Assembly: GCF_014652415.1 (NCBI RefSeq)
Contig: NZ_BMYT01000001.1
Coordinates: 248,001 to 312,000, forward strand
Origin: Affinundibacterium macrobrachii
Lineage (GTDB): Bacteria > Pseudomonadota > Gammaproteobacteria > Burkholderiales > Burkholderiaceae_D
Reading direction: 5' to 3'
Length of the DNA stretch: 64,000 bases
Positions 38,831-48,125 of this stretch are shown piece after piece (position 1 is the first letter of the stretch; every line of letters starts with the position of its first letter). Made by a program: the position numbers and the translations under genes. Under the pieces are notes generated by a model. The model saw nothing but the letters and a program-made list of their open reading frames with translations, ran no database searches and had not been told where the DNA came from.

Positions 38831-39340
38831 ATGCAAAAGAAGTCTCCACTCCTCAGCGCAGGATTTATTTTATCGCTATTACTTTCTCAGTCAGTGATGG
38901 CACAGTACATTTGGCTCAATGAAAAAGGCGTCAAGCAGTACTCGGATACGCCTCCACCCAAGTCGGTTCCACGTGACAAAATCATTAAAACACCATTTGG
39001 CACGGCAAGAGCAGCGAGCGCGGCACCAGTGGAAAATACGTCGACGACTTCCGCAAGCAATCCCAAATTGGAAAAACCGGTGACCATTGCGAGCAAAAAT
39101 GAAGACTTTAATAAGCGCAAGTTAGCAAAAGAAGAAGCAGAGAAAAAAAGCGCAGATGAGAAGCAACAAAATGCCGATAAAGCGAAGAACTGTGAACGCG
39201 CAAAGTCCTATAAGCAAAGCTTAGACGAAGGCATGCTCATCATGTCAAGAGACAAAAATGGCGAACGCATTCCTTTGGATGAAGCACAACGCGCTCGAGA
39301 AATGGCTGATGTGAAAAAAGTATTGGCAGATTGCCGTTGA
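38831..39340 (+). CDS. DUF4124 domain-containing protein, exported
   Basis: A 169-residue protein with an N-terminal signal (KKSPLLSAGFILSLLLSQSVMA, cleavage after VMA) followed immediately by the short DUF4124 module QYIWLNEKGVKQYSDTPPP. The rest is Lys/Glu/Ala-rich, probably a coiled coil (residues about 85-135). Such proteins are periplasmic and of unknown role. The frame extends upstream to 38750, but the ATG at 38831 starts a proper signal sequence. Divergent from guaB and convergent with rnfH. Confidence 0.87.
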   Translation: MQKKSPLLSAGFILSLLLSQSVMAQYIWLNEKGVKQYSDTPPPKSVPRDKIIKTPFGTARAASAAPVENTSTTSASNPKLEKPVTIASKNEDFNKRKLAKEEAEKKSADEKQQNADKAKNCERAKSYKQSLDEGMLIMSRDKNGERIPLDEAQRAREMADVKKVLADCR

Positions 39341-39375
39341 TTAGTAATTCACTCGACACGCGAAAAACTAACTCA

Positions 39376-39696
39376 CTACATTTTTCCTGATTTGTGCTCG
39401 CGCTTTGCGCGAAGGCGACGAGCACTCATAGGATCAGCAATCAGCGGGCGACACAATTCAAGTCGATCGCCTTCGAGAAGACAATAATCTGCGTTCTTTT
39501 TTTTGCCAAAAACAGCCCATACGCTATGATTTTCGAGTAAAGACTGCACATCAGCAAGTTGTGAACTAGAGAGATAATCCATTACCTGTTGAGGCTTAGT
39601 ACCCGATTCAACCAACAAGGGGATCAACACAGGACTTGCATGCGGCAAGGCATAACAGAGTTCAATTTTTATGCGCTGCATTACTTGCTTATCCAT
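39376..39696 (-). CDS. rnfH: RnfH family ubiquitin-like protein (RatB/PasI)
   Basis: A 106-residue protein with a beta-grasp RnfH domain (IKIELCYALPHASPVLIPLLVESG, VWAVFGKKKNADYCLLEGDRLELCRPL) and a basic tail (SARRLRAKREHKSG). The frame extends to 39732; I chose the ATG at 39694-39696, which overlaps the ratA stop and has GAGG seven bases upstream. In E. coli the ratAB pair was described as toxin-antitoxin-like, but the molecular role of RnfH is unsettled. Always next to ratA and smpB in this group. Confidence 0.88.
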   Translation of the reverse strand: MDKQVMQRIKIELCYALPHASPVLIPLLVESGTKPQQVMDYLSSSQLADVQSLLENHSVWAVFGKKKNADYCLLEGDRLELCRPLIADPMSARRLRAKREHKSGKM

Positions 39697-40120
39697 ACAC
39701 CGCCTCTGCACGCTCACAAAAAGCGTCAACAAAACTATTGGTGATCTTACTAAACACCGGCCCGATTAAGTGCTCCAGCAATTTACTTGAAAACTCATAG
39801 CGCAGATCAAACTCGATCTTACACGCGTCTTTTCTCAGTGCGGTAAAGGTCCAAGTTCCATGTAATTGCTTAAATGGGCCATCAACTAGATGCATTTCCA
39901 TCGAATGCGGAGGTGAATTGACGTTTTGCGTAGTAAAACTTTGCTTGATTCCGTGGTAATTGATAGATAATGTCGCCTTCAAATGGGTGTCGGTGCGCTC
40001 TGCGACCTCAACGCCACCACACCATGGCAAAAACAAAGGGTAGTCTTCTACTTTCTCGACAAGTGCAAACATCTGTTCGGCACTAAAGGCTACAAGGACA
40101 TTTTTTTTGACAACTGCCAT
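39689..40120 (-). CDS. ratA: RatA family START-domain protein (type II TA toxin-like / ubiquinone-binding)
   Basis: A 143-residue START/polyketide-cyclase fold protein: VLVAFSAEQMFALVEKVEDYPLFLPWC is the family opening, followed by LKATLSINYHGIKQSFTTQN and CKIEFDLRYEFSSKLLEHLIGPVF. Eukaryotic and bacterial relatives (Coq10) bind ubiquinone. The E. coli homologue was reported to block 70S ribosome association, but the conserved lipid-binding fold favours a quinone role. Divergent from smpB across 134 bases and overlaps rnfH. Confidence 0.92.
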   Translation of the reverse strand: MAVVKKNVLVAFSAEQMFALVEKVEDYPLFLPWCGGVEVAERTDTHLKATLSINYHGIKQSFTTQNVNSPPHSMEMHLVDGPFKQLHGTWTFTALRKDACKIEFDLRYEFSSKLLEHLIGPVFSKITNSFVDAFCERAEAVYG

Positions 40121-40254
40121 TATCTCAAGTCATTTGGTATGATCACAGACCGAATTTTAACTGAAACAAGGCTCTTCTCGGGAATTAAGCGAAAAACCAG
40201 CATCGAACGCCCCAGAAGTCACTACACAATAAATCGAATAAGTATGAGAGCAGT

Positions 40255-40704
40255 ATGAGTATTGCAGATAATAAAAAAGCATTTCACGATTTTTTCATTG
40301 AAGAACAATATGAAGCTGGTATTGTCTTGCAAGGCTGGGAAGTTAAAGCGATACGCGCTGGTCGCGTACAACTGAAAGAAGCCTACGTGATCATCAAAAA
40401 TGGAGAAATTTTTCTGTTTGGTGCACACATAGGCGCACTCCCAACAGCATCAACCCACATCCATCCAGATTCTGTGCGAACCAGAAAATTGCTGCTGCAC
40501 GCAGAAGAGATTAAAAAGTTAATCGGCAAAGTGGAACGTTCAGGCTACACAATGGTGCCACTGAATATGCATTACTTGAATGGACGCGTTAAATGCCAGA
40601 TCGGATTAGCCAAAGGTAAAAAGCAACACGATAAGAGAGAAACCGAAAAAGAACGCGATTGGCAGCGAGAACAGCAAAAAATTATGAAACAACACCGACG
40701 CTAA
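40255..40704 (+). CDS. smpB: SsrA-binding protein SmpB
   Basis: Binds tmRNA and delivers it to stalled ribosomes in trans-translation. The 149-residue protein has the OB-fold core: [40 protein letters not shown] across several strands, FLFGAHIG, and the basic C-terminal tail [19 protein letters not shown] that occupies the empty mRNA channel. Ends 34 bases before a terminator. The tmRNA gene itself is not in the window. Confidence 0.97.
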   Translation: MSIADNKKAFHDFFIEEQYEAGIVLQGWEVKAIRAGRVQLKEAYVIIKNGEIFLFGAHIGALPTASTHIHPDSVRTRKLLLHAEEIKKLIGKVERSGYTMVPLNMHYLNGRVKCQIGLAKGKKQHDKRETEKERDWQREQQKIMKQHRR

Positions 40705-40738
40705 TCTGCCAAAGACACAAAAAGCAAAAAAACAAATT

Positions 40739-40796
40739 AGGTGAATCGCCTCTCGTCGCTTAGCGATATGCATGACGAGATTCACCTTATTTTTTT
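40739..40796 (+). terminator. Rho-independent terminator after smpB
   Basis: AGGTGAATC (40739-40747) pairs with GATTCACCT (40779-40787), and CTCGTC (40752-40757) pairs with GACGAG (40774-40779, sharing its last base) inside. A T-rich tract with eight consecutive T follows at 40791-40798. It overlaps the stop codon of the convergent gene at 40787. The left half resembles the terminator at 436-454. Confidence 0.8.
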
Positions 40797-41215
40797 TGTT
40801 GCCGGCGCAAATAAATATCTTGTCTTGCTTCTCGAATCTGTCTACGTAGCGCCATTCGCTCTTCTGGGCTTAAACGATTCAATTTAGCTGCTGGCCGCTC
40901 TTCATTATTCAACCGGTTTTTTTCAACCCCACGTAAAACTGGTGAAGGATTTCTCTCAAAGCCAGAGCCATTACGAAATTCTTCAATACGCTCGGCTCGA
41001 CGATTAAATCTGAGTTCTTGCAACTCACGAAACTGTTGGCGTCGCTTTTCAATTTTTTGGCGAGTTTCTGCATCTTGCTCTTGTGGCGCCAATGCAGAAG
41101 CATCTTCACCTATCCACAATGAAGAAATAAACATCAAACAAATTAATCGGCACTTAACAGACAACACAACAATCCTTAACTTTGTCAATTTATCGACATA
41201 AACATGATCAAACAT
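40787..41215 (-). CDS. Uncharacterised exported protein with Arg/Glu-rich helix
   Basis: A 142-residue protein with a single hydrophobic segment near residues 25-37 (LICLMFISSLWIG), which may be a signal peptide or anchor, and a strongly charged remainder (RQKIEKRRQQFRELQELRFNRRAERIEEFR). The C-terminal LSPEERMALRRQIREARQDIYLRRQ resembles motifs in small exported proteins of Burkholderiales that I have seen annotated only as hypothetical. It is divergent from ompR, which suggests possible co-regulation with the envelope-stress system but does not prove it. An internal start near the hydrophobic segment is possible. Confidence 0.68.
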   Translation of the reverse strand: MFDHVYVDKLTKLRIVVLSVKCRLICLMFISSLWIGEDASALAPQEQDAETRQKIEKRRQQFRELQELRFNRRAERIEEFRNGSGFERNPSPVLRGVEKNRLNNEERPAAKLNRLSPEERMALRRQIREARQDIYLRRQQKK

Positions 41216-41412
41216 AGACCATTTTATTCGGAAAAATATCGTGAACCAAGCAGTTTTAACAATGATTAAAGTCTAAGTCCCAGAGAAGAAGATAGATAGC
41301 CCTTTTTCTGTAAGCGCTGTAACAGTTTGTAATCTTTCACAAAGATGATTTGCCGATTCATTGTTTAGCAGTAAGATAAGACTTTTCCATTTGCAAAGAA
41401 GTGAGCATTTGA

Positions 41413-42138
41413 ATGAGCGAATCCAAAGCAAAAATTTTAGTGGTTGATGATGATTTACGCTTACGCGATTTATTGCGGCGCTATTTGAGCGAGCAAGGAT
41501 TTCAAGTTGTGGTCGCTGAAAATGCACAAGCCATGAACAAATTATGGATGCGAGAACGTTACGATTTAATGGTCCTCGATTTGATGTTACCAGGTGAGGA
41601 TGGTTTATCTATCTGTCGCCGCTTGCGAGGTGGTGGCGACAATACACCAATTATTATGCTCACCGCAAAAGGCGAAGAAGTCGATCGCATCATCGGCTTG
41701 GAAATGGGGGCGGATGATTATTTGCCCAAGCCATTCAATCCAAGAGAACTCGTTGCTCGGATCAATGCGGTACTGCGAAGAAAAGCACCAGATGAAGCTC
41801 CTGGCGCACCTTCTGAGCAGGGTCAGAGTTTTCAATTTGGTGAATTTGTATTGGATCTATCGACGCGCAAACTCAAAAAGAACGGCGAAAATATTAGTCT
41901 AACTACCGGGGAATTTTCTGTACTGAAGGTATTCGCCCGCCATGCCAGACAACCTTTATCAAGAGAAAAGCTGATGGAACTTGCACGCGGTCGTGAATAT
42001 GAAGTGTTTGATCGCAGTCTTGATGTGCAGATTTCTCGTCTGCGAAAATTAATTGAGCAAGACCCAACCAATCCGCAATATATACAAACCGTATGGGGAT
42101 TAGGCTATGTTTTCATTCCTGATGGTCAAAGTCAGTAA
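41413..42138 (+). CDS. ompR: OmpR-type response regulator
   Basis: A 241-residue two-component regulator. Receiver domain (ILVVDDDLRLRDLLRRYL, phospho-acceptor Asp56 in LMVLDLMLPGEDG, Lys in YLPKPFNPRELVARI) and a winged-helix DNA-binding domain (LTTGEFSVLKVFARHARQPLSREKLM, DRSLDVQISRLRKLIE). The spacing of the receiver and the REYEVFDRSLDVQ segment match OmpR more closely than PhoB or KdpE. It is followed 57 bases later by an EnvZ-like kinase, so the pair is the osmotic/envelope system. Confidence 0.95.
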   Translation: MSESKAKILVVDDDLRLRDLLRRYLSEQGFQVVVAENAQAMNKLWMRERYDLMVLDLMLPGEDGLSICRRLRGGGDNTPIIMLTAKGEEVDRIIGLEMGADDYLPKPFNPRELVARINAVLRRKAPDEAPGAPSEQGQSFQFGEFVLDLSTRKLKKNGENISLTTGEFSVLKVFARHARQPLSREKLMELARGREYEVFDRSLDVQISRLRKLIEQDPTNPQYIQTVWGLGYVFIPDGQSQ

Positions 42139-42195
42139 GCATCCCAATCGAAGAATCTTCTCTCGTCGCTATCAACATTTAAAAAAATCATCGTA

Positions 42196-43554
42196 ATGCG
42201 CAAATACCTGCAAGGATTAGCTTGGTTTCAAAACAGCTTGTTTTGGCGCACCTTTTTCCTGCTCGCATTATTGGTCACTGCCAGCCTATTGACTTGGTTT
42301 GTCAGCATCAAATTATTAGAACGCAAACCGCGCGCGCAGCAGTTATCAAATCAAATTGTTTCGATAGTTACGATTACTAGTGCGGCGCTTACGCACTCCG
42401 CAGAAGACAAACGACGAGAATTATTAATCGATCTAGCGCGCAATGAAGGAATACGGATTTACTTATTAGAAGATAGCGATCAAGTGCAGAAAATCACAGA
42501 GACGCCACTACTCACTGAAGTACGCCGATTAGTTCAACAAAAGCTTGGGAAACAAACACAATTTGCCAATAGTGTGAATGGTGAGGATGGGTTTTGGCTT
42601 AGCTTTCAAATCGATGAAGATCAATTTTGGTTGAGATTAGAAGCAGATCGCTTACAAACTGAAGTTGGCTTACAGTTTCTCGGATGGGCGATTTCCAGCT
42701 TGATCTTGGCACTCATCGGTGCGGTATTTATATCGAGACGAATCAACCAACCGCTCACCAATCTGATCATCGCAACCAGGCAATTATCACGCGGGCGCCA
42801 TCCAAAACCTTTGTCAGAAAACGGGCCTAAAGAAATCCGTGAGACCAATGCGAGCTTTAATCAAATGGTCGATGATCTAGCAAGAATAGAATCGGATAGA
42901 ACCGTGATTCTTGCTGGTATCTCGCACGATCTAAGAACACCGCTTACGCGACTACAACTTGAATTAGAAATGGCAAATTTAGAGGTCGATACGCGCGAAG
43001 CAATGCAAGCCGACCTCAGGCAAATGGATAGCATCATTCAACAATTTCTTGACTATGCCAAGCCCTTACATGAATCGACTTTTAGTAGCTTCAATTTAAG
43101 CAAACTTATCGATAAGATTTTTTCAGATTTGGCAAAATCGAGTGATGTTGTCATCGAAGCCAACATCGAACCTAATCTTTATGTCACCGGTATCGAGATT
43201 GAGTTTCAACGACTGTTTGATAATCTGATTCAAAACGCCATACGCTACGGACGAGATGCTCAGACCCATCAACTCAAATTAGCAATTCTATGCAAACGCC
43301 AAACTAATGCTGCGAAAAGCGCAAACTCAAACGAAATTTACGTGCAGCTTAGAGATTTCGGCAGTGGCATCGACGATGCACAAATTCCTCGCTTATTACG
43401 ACCTTTTACACGCGGAGAAATCGCCCGTAGCCAAGCAAATGGCTCTGGTTTAGGATTGGCCATCGTTGAACGGATCGTAAAACGACATGGTGGCAAAATG
43501 CATATTCGTAACCACGTACAAGGCGGTTTGGAAATTCAATTAATGTTCCATTAA
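42196..43554 (+). CDS. envZ: EnvZ-type sensor histidine kinase
   Basis: A 452-residue inner-membrane kinase with two transmembrane helices (about 15-38 and 160-180) flanking a periplasmic domain, a HAMP linker (RRINQPLTNLIIATRQLSRG), and the dimerisation helix with the phospho-accepting His244 in ILAGISHDLRTPLTRL. The ATPase domain has N box LIQNAIRYGRD, G1 DFGSGIDD, and G2 NGSGLGLAIVERIV. It phosphorylates OmpR encoded just upstream. Length and motifs are normal. Confidence 0.95.
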   Translation: MRKYLQGLAWFQNSLFWRTFFLLALLVTASLLTWFVSIKLLERKPRAQQLSNQIVSIVTITSAALTHSAEDKRRELLIDLARNEGIRIYLLEDSDQVQKITETPLLTEVRRLVQQKLGKQTQFANSVNGEDGFWLSFQIDEDQFWLRLEADRLQTEVGLQFLGWAISSLILALIGAVFISRRINQPLTNLIIATRQLSRGRHPKPLSENGPKEIRETNASFNQMVDDLARIESDRTVILAGISHDLRTPLTRLQLELEMANLEVDTREAMQADLRQMDSIIQQFLDYAKPLHESTFSSFNLSKLIDKIFSDLAKSSDVVIEANIEPNLYVTGIEIEFQRLFDNLIQNAIRYGRDAQTHQLKLAILCKRQTNAAKSANSNEIYVQLRDFGSGIDDAQIPRLLRPFTRGEIARSQANGSGLGLAIVERIVKRHGGKMHIRNHVQGGLEIQLMFH

Positions 43555-43748
43555 AACTGAATGAGCTTACTAGTATCAATTCTGTATTCACAAACACAAA
43601 TCAAGCCAATGTGAACAGGAACAACAACAACAAAATATTGTGAGCGGATGATGTTCTTTCGTCTTAGCATCTTTTTATTGTCGACATTCACTTTATCATT
43701 TAGTATCTTCTGATCAACAAAAACTTACCTGATAAAAAAGGACGAGGT

Positions 43749-44399
43749 ATGACGCAAGCAGCTCCAATGCTCAACACAGTCAATTCAGAACATACCGAAG
43801 GCGATCCTGAATTAATGTATAAAGGTGTGGGTCATGTAGTCAGAGCCTTACACGACGCACTAACTTGGGTTGGCGCAGACGGCATATTGGCGGAAGCATC
43901 AACTGAATTTCCATCAGCACGTGAGCGACTCAATCACATTGGAGCACTAACTGAAAAAGCAGCAAACAAGGTACTTTCTGCTGTTGAAGAAACATTGCCC
44001 TTGCAGCAAGCAACAATAAAAGATGCTGCGCTACTTTTACAAGCAAAGGATAAACAAACACTTAATAACTTATCGAAAGAAGAGTTAATTCATCTCAACC
44101 TACAAATGCTTAGCTTCATCCAACAGACACGCGAAAATAGCCTTCGCACTGAGCAGTCGCTTTCAGACATCATGATGGCGCAAGACTTTCAAGATTTAAC
44201 AGGTCAACTGATCAAAAAGGTGGTCGGATTATTGGAACGCACCGAAAAAGACTTATTGGGATTACTTTTAAGTGGAGCTCCAGAGGGAGCAGTATCTGTC
44301 AATAAAAAAGAAGACTTATTAGCTGGTCCAGGTGCCGTAGGTGGTGTCCAACTTAGCCAAGATAATGTGGATGACCTCTTATCTGACTTAGGTTTCTAA
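43749..44399 (+). CDS. cheZ: Protein phosphatase CheZ
   Basis: Dephosphorylates CheY-P, ending clockwise flagellar signals. The 216-residue protein is mostly helical, with the catalytic helix SDIMMAQDFQDLTGQLIKKVVG (conserved Asp and Gln) and the C-terminal CheY-binding peptide DNVDDLLSDLGF, separated by a flexible linker. SD GGACGAGG. It is a stand-alone gene: cheY and flagellar genes are not within the window, which is unusual because cheZ normally follows cheY. Confidence 0.93.
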   Translation: MTQAAPMLNTVNSEHTEGDPELMYKGVGHVVRALHDALTWVGADGILAEASTEFPSARERLNHIGALTEKAANKVLSAVEETLPLQQATIKDAALLLQAKDKQTLNNLSKEELIHLNLQMLSFIQQTRENSLRTEQSLSDIMMAQDFQDLTGQLIKKVVGLLERTEKDLLGLLLSGAPEGAVSVNKKEDLLAGPGAVGGVQLSQDNVDDLLSDLGF

Positions 44400-44450
44400 T
44401 TGAATACATTCAATTAGTTTGCCTTCAAAATTAGGCATTCACAAATTACC

Positions 44451-44478
44451 AAAAAAAAGCAGGCTTATTACGCCTGCT
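44451..44478 (-). terminator. Terminator between cheZ and the 74-residue minus-strand gene
   Basis: AGCAGGC (44458-44464) pairs with GCCTGCT (44472-44478). On the minus strand it is followed by eight T (the A8 run at 44451-44458), giving a strong terminator for a leftward transcript. For cheZ the tail is only moderately T-rich. Confidence 0.75.
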
Positions 44479-44573
44479 CTTGATTCTTTCAATTGAATTT
44501 AAGTTTGTCTCAACACAAAAGTCATTAGAATTCGACCAAGTTAGATCATCGCTAACCAAGCATAATCAAACTC

Positions 44574-44798
44574 TTATCTCGCTTTAGACAAAATCACCAA
44601 CCACTTACGAAATAATAAAATCTCTAGGTGCCCGGCTTGAACTCCTGTCGAACACTCAATGACCGGATTCACATGATAGTGACGATTTCTAAAATCGTTA
44701 CAGATAAAAATTTCACGGCGTCCAAAACGCATCAAAAATGTGCTTGGTGAAAATTGCACTGCAAAACGCGTGTCTAATGTTTGTTCTAAATTAGTCAT
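44574..44798 (-). CDS. Small uncharacterised protein (74 residues)
   Basis: A 74-residue frame that I do not recognise. Reasons to accept it: an ATG preceded by GGAGA at eight bases, a strong minus-strand terminator 95 bases beyond the stop, and a protein-like composition with patterned hydrophobics (FAVQFSPSTFLMRFGRREIFICND, GHLEILLFRKWLVIL). No signal peptide, no cysteine motif. It could be cytoplasmic or peripheral. Separate from cheZ and lolD; a gap of about 250 bases to the next gene shows nothing else. Confidence 0.6.
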   Translation of the reverse strand: MTNLEQTLDTRFAVQFSPSTFLMRFGRREIFICNDFRNRHYHVNPVIECSTGVQAGHLEILLFRKWLVILSKAR

Positions 44799-45050
44799 TT
44801 GAAGAAATCTCCGTAGTTGAATGTCGATAGAGTCTAGGCTGACTTACTCACAATTCCTCGCACAAAGAATACTGTATGTGCGTTCAGTAGTTAGTAATGT
44901 AAAGCAAAAATACTGTGTATGCAATCAGTATTTTATTGCTGTTGTTTTGATTTCAGCTTATATAGACAATATACAAATCATTCATCTACGATTTATCTCT
45001 AACTTCAATAATCGATCTAAGCAGAGAACATTTATTGAAAATTACCTTCG

Positions 45051-45737
45051 CTAACTTTCAACCAAGCCTTGTTCAGTAAGTCTAAGCACGCGATCACAGC
45101 GCTTCGCCAAATCAGCATCATGCGTCACGATCACAAATGCAGTTCCCAATGTTTTAGACAGGTCCAACATCAAAGCAAACACTTGATCTGCGATACCGCG
45201 ATCTAAATTTCCTGTAGGTTCATCGGCTAATACACAGGCTGGATTGGTAACCAAAGCACGTGCTAAAGCAACACGTTGACGCTCACCGCCAGATAACTCT
45301 CCAGGCACGTGGGTGATGCGATGAGCTAAACCAACTTTACTCAACATGGTCTTAGCGATCTCTTGTGCCTCAGCACGTTTCATTCTTCGGATGAATAAAG
45401 GCATGGCAACATTATCTAATGACGAAAACTCAGGTAGCAAATGATGAAATTGATAGACAAACCCTAGAGACTGATTACGCAACTCGCCGCGCGTTGATTC
45501 ATTCATACCAGCAAAATCATTGCCGAGCAAATTCACGACGCCTTGCGTCGGCGTATCCAAACCACCGAGCAAATGTAGCAAGGTTGATTTGCCTGAACCA
45601 GATGCGCCAACAATCGCGATACGTTCACCTGCATGAATCGCAAAATTAATGCCCTGCAAAACCTTGACCGCATGCTCACCCTGACCATAGATTTTTGCCA
45701 AATTCTTACAAGACAAAACGGTTTGCAACTTATTCAT
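45051..45737 (-). CDS. lolD: Lipoprotein-releasing ABC transporter ATPase LolD
   Basis: ATPase of the LolCDE complex, which extracts outer-membrane lipoproteins from the inner membrane for LolA. The 228-residue protein has Walker [13 protein letters not shown] loop, signature [16 protein letters not shown], Walker [13 protein letters not shown] and the H-loop [10 protein letters not shown]. It overlaps lolC by eight bases, so the two are coupled. Only one LolC/E-type permease is present beside it, as expected for a LolCD (LolF) arrangement or a lolE elsewhere. Confidence 0.95.
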   Translation of the reverse strand: MNKLQTVLSCKNLAKIYGQGEHAVKVLQGINFAIHAGERIAIVGASGSGKSTLLHLLGGLDTPTQGVVNLLGNDFAGMNESTRGELRNQSLGFVYQFHHLLPEFSSLDNVAMPLFIRRMKRAEAQEIAKTMLSKVGLAHRITHVPGELSGGERQRVALARALVTNPACVLADEPTGNLDRGIADQVFALMLDLSKTLGTAFVIVTHDADLAKRCDRVLRLTEQGLVES

Positions 45738-46986
45738 AACGTAATGCCTCCGCAGGTTTTACGCGGGCAGCACGCCAGCTAGGATAAATAGTCGCCAAGA
45801 AAGCCAAGACGACAGCAATGCCGCCAATAGTCCAAACATCAGACCAATGCAAATCCGAAGGTAAAGTACTAATTACATACACTTCTTTTGCTAAAAACTG
45901 TATACCTAGAACTTTTTCGATGAATGGAACGATCACCTCAATATTCAAAGCAACAACAATCCCTGACAAGACACCAAGAGCAGTACCAAATAAGCCTACT
46001 AATCCGCCCTGCACCATGAAAATTTTCATGATCGACATTGGTGATGCTCCCAAGGTACGCAAGATTGCGATATCCGCCTGTTTCTCCGTCACCGTCATCA
46101 CCAAAGTTGAGACTAAATTAAACGCGGCAACAGCAATAATCAAAGTCAAGATAATGAACATCATGGTTTTCTCGGTTTTTACCGCCGCGAAGTAATTGCT
46201 GTTTTGCTGCGACCAATCACGCGTGATTAAACTACCACCTAAATTTCGACTTAATTCAAACGCAACCTGCGGAGCTTGCAACATATCTTTAATGCGGAGA
46301 CGAACCCCTGTTGGTGCTTCTTGGCGGAAAAATTTTTGCGCATCAGCGAGATGAATAAACGCCATTCCTGAATCAAACTCGTAATGGCCGGCTTCAAAAA
46401 CTGCGACCACGGTAAATCCTTTTAAACGAGGAATCGTGCCAGCTGGGGTTAATTGTCCTTCAGGTGCGGCCAAGGTCACTTTATCGCCGATGCCAACATG
46501 CATCGCACGCGCTAAATCAACGCCAAGAATAATATTGAAAGCACCCTCTTTTAAGTCAGCTAATTTACCTGCCTTTACCTTACTGGCAACAATCGATACT
46601 TTAGGCTCCTCTTCCGGCAAAATCCCACGAATCACGGCACCACGCATCACGCCATCGTTCACAATCATACTTTGTGCATCAACATAAGGCGCCGCACTAA
46701 GCACCGAAGAATGTTGTTGCGCTTGCTTCGCAGTTGCTTGCCAATCAGGAATCACACCACTCGCATCAAACACTTCAATATGCGGTAACACCGATAGCAT
46801 CCGATCTCGCACTTCTTTCTGAAAACCGTTCATCACCGACAAAACGATAATCAGCGCAGCCACGCCCAAGGCGATGCCAGCCATAGAAATAAGAGAAATA
46901 AAAGAAATAAAACTATTGCGACTGCTACGACGACCTGCACGGGTATAGCGCAAGCCAACTAGCCATTCAAAAGGAAGATTTTTCAC
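45730..46986 (-). CDS. lolC: Lipoprotein-releasing system permease LolC/LolE
   Basis: Inner-membrane permease of the Lol exporter, 418 residues. One N-terminal helix ([39 protein letters not shown] split by the membrane boundary), a large periplasmic domain (about 50-275), then three helices ([19 protein letters not shown] and two more). The coupling-helix motif [21 protein letters not shown] contacts LolD. The frame extends to a TTG at 47022; I chose GTG at 46986 so that the protein begins [18 protein letters not shown], the usual family start. Confidence 0.93.
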   Translation of the reverse strand: MKNLPFEWLVGLRYTRAGRRSSRNSFISFISLISMAGIALGVAALIIVLSVMNGFQKEVRDRMLSVLPHIEVFDASGVIPDWQATAKQAQQHSSVLSAAPYVDAQSMIVNDGVMRGAVIRGILPEEEPKVSIVASKVKAGKLADLKEGAFNIILGVDLARAMHVGIGDKVTLAAPEGQLTPAGTIPRLKGFTVVAVFEAGHYEFDSGMAFIHLADAQKFFRQEAPTGVRLRIKDMLQAPQVAFELSRNLGGSLITRDWSQQNSNYFAAVKTEKTMMFIILTLIIAVAAFNLVSTLVMTVTEKQADIAILRTLGASPMSIMKIFMVQGGLVGLFGTALGVLSGIVVALNIEVIVPFIEKVLGIQFLAKEVYVISTLPSDLHWSDVWTIGGIAVVLAFLATIYPSWRAARVKPAEALRYE

Positions 46987-47070
46987 GAAAGGAGCAATTC
47001 CAAAAAAACAAAATGCAAACAAAAAGCAGACAAATTTTCAAGAGCCCGTAGTTTGCCATACAATGACGTT

Positions 47071-48069
47071 ATGAGCTATTTAGAAATTATTTTGCCTTTT
47101 GGCATTCCCCCCACGCCTTTGGCTAGAGAACTAGTCAAGCAAATGAAAACGCATTCACTTGCTATGCTTTTAGGACATGCGCGACAAGATTCGAAACATA
47201 ACTTTGACGAATTTGCGCGATTATTACCGCATGAGCATTGGCTCAGTCGACATTTCAATTCATCAAAATCCATCCTAAACAGTCCTGCACTTACGCACAG
47301 TCGTATGCATGCGTTTAATCTACAAAATCCTGAGGGATATTGGTTCACCTTAAGCCCAGTGCATATTCATATCGCGCGCGATCATATGGTGATGACCGAC
47401 CCGCGTCGTCTCGATATTTCCACCGAAGAATCACGCGCGTTATTTGAAGCAGCCAAAGAAATTTGTGAAGAATTGGGAAAAACGCTGGTTTACGGTGATG
47501 CAAAAACTTGGTTTTTACGCGCGGATGAGTGGGCTGCATTGCAGACAGCGAGTTTGGATGCGGCCGCAGGTCACAATATGGAAATTTGGATTGCAAAAGG
47601 CGAACACGAAGTCGCTTGGCGCAAACTCCAAAATGAAATACAAATGCTTTGGCATATTCACCCGGTCAATCAAAGTCGCGATGAACAAGGTCGAAACACG
47701 ATCAATTCTGTTTGGCTACATAGCGGGAGCGCTGAACTGCATCATTTAGATTGCGAATTGAATACTTCTAGCTTTGCTGAATTAATGCAGAAAAAAGATA
47801 GGAAAAACAGCGTCTACGTAGAAGACTTACTGGAGCCGGCACTCAATAGTGACTGGGGAACATGGCTAATTCACATGAATCAATTGGAACACAATTGGTT
47901 TGCGCCCGCACTGCAAGCACTACAGAGCAAACAATTGAAAACCGTGCGATTAGTATTAAGTGATGGTCTATGCTTGGCTGAATTATCTTGTACGGCGCCA
48001 CAAAGCTGGAAATTCTGGCGCAAACCTAGTTTAGATACCTTACTCAAACTAGCGCAATCATCGCAATAA
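47071..48069 (+). CDS. RpfE-type / COG4255 uncharacterised protein
   Basis: A 332-residue protein seen upstream of recJ in Burkholderiales and annotated variously as 'regulatory protein RpfE type' or phosphoglycerate mutase-like. It starts LEIILPFGIPPTPLARELVKQM and has FARLLPHEHWLSRHF, GYWFTLSPVHIHIARDHMVM, LRADEWAALQTASLD and NEIQMLWHIHPVN. I see no clear catalytic motif for either named activity. The frame begins at a TTG (47053); the ATG at 47071 fits the family start. It is 56 bases upstream of recJ on the same strand. Confidence 0.78.
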   Translation: MSYLEIILPFGIPPTPLARELVKQMKTHSLAMLLGHARQDSKHNFDEFARLLPHEHWLSRHFNSSKSILNSPALTHSRMHAFNLQNPEGYWFTLSPVHIHIARDHMVMTDPRRLDISTEESRALFEAAKEICEELGKTLVYGDAKTWFLRADEWAALQTASLDAAAGHNMEIWIAKGEHEVAWRKLQNEIQMLWHIHPVNQSRDEQGRNTINSVWLHSGSAELHHLDCELNTSSFAELMQKKDRKNSVYVEDLLEPALNSDWGTWLIHMNQLEHNWFAPALQALQSKQLKTVRLVLSDGLCLAELSCTAPQSWKFWRKPSLDTLLKLAQSSQ

Positions 48070-48125
48070 TTCGTCGACTTACACATCAGCACAGCCCACA
48101 AATTCAATATTGAAGCACACTTGAT

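Noticed and set aside
39376..40120. RatA/RnfH as a toxin-antitoxin module
   Set aside because: Name is historical; the START fold and conserved place by smpB argue for a housekeeping role. Not counted as a defence or TA system.
44821..45054. 77-codon plus-strand frame
   Set aside because: AT-rich, no SD, no protein-like pattern beyond one hydrophobic stretch, and it overlaps the end of lolD.
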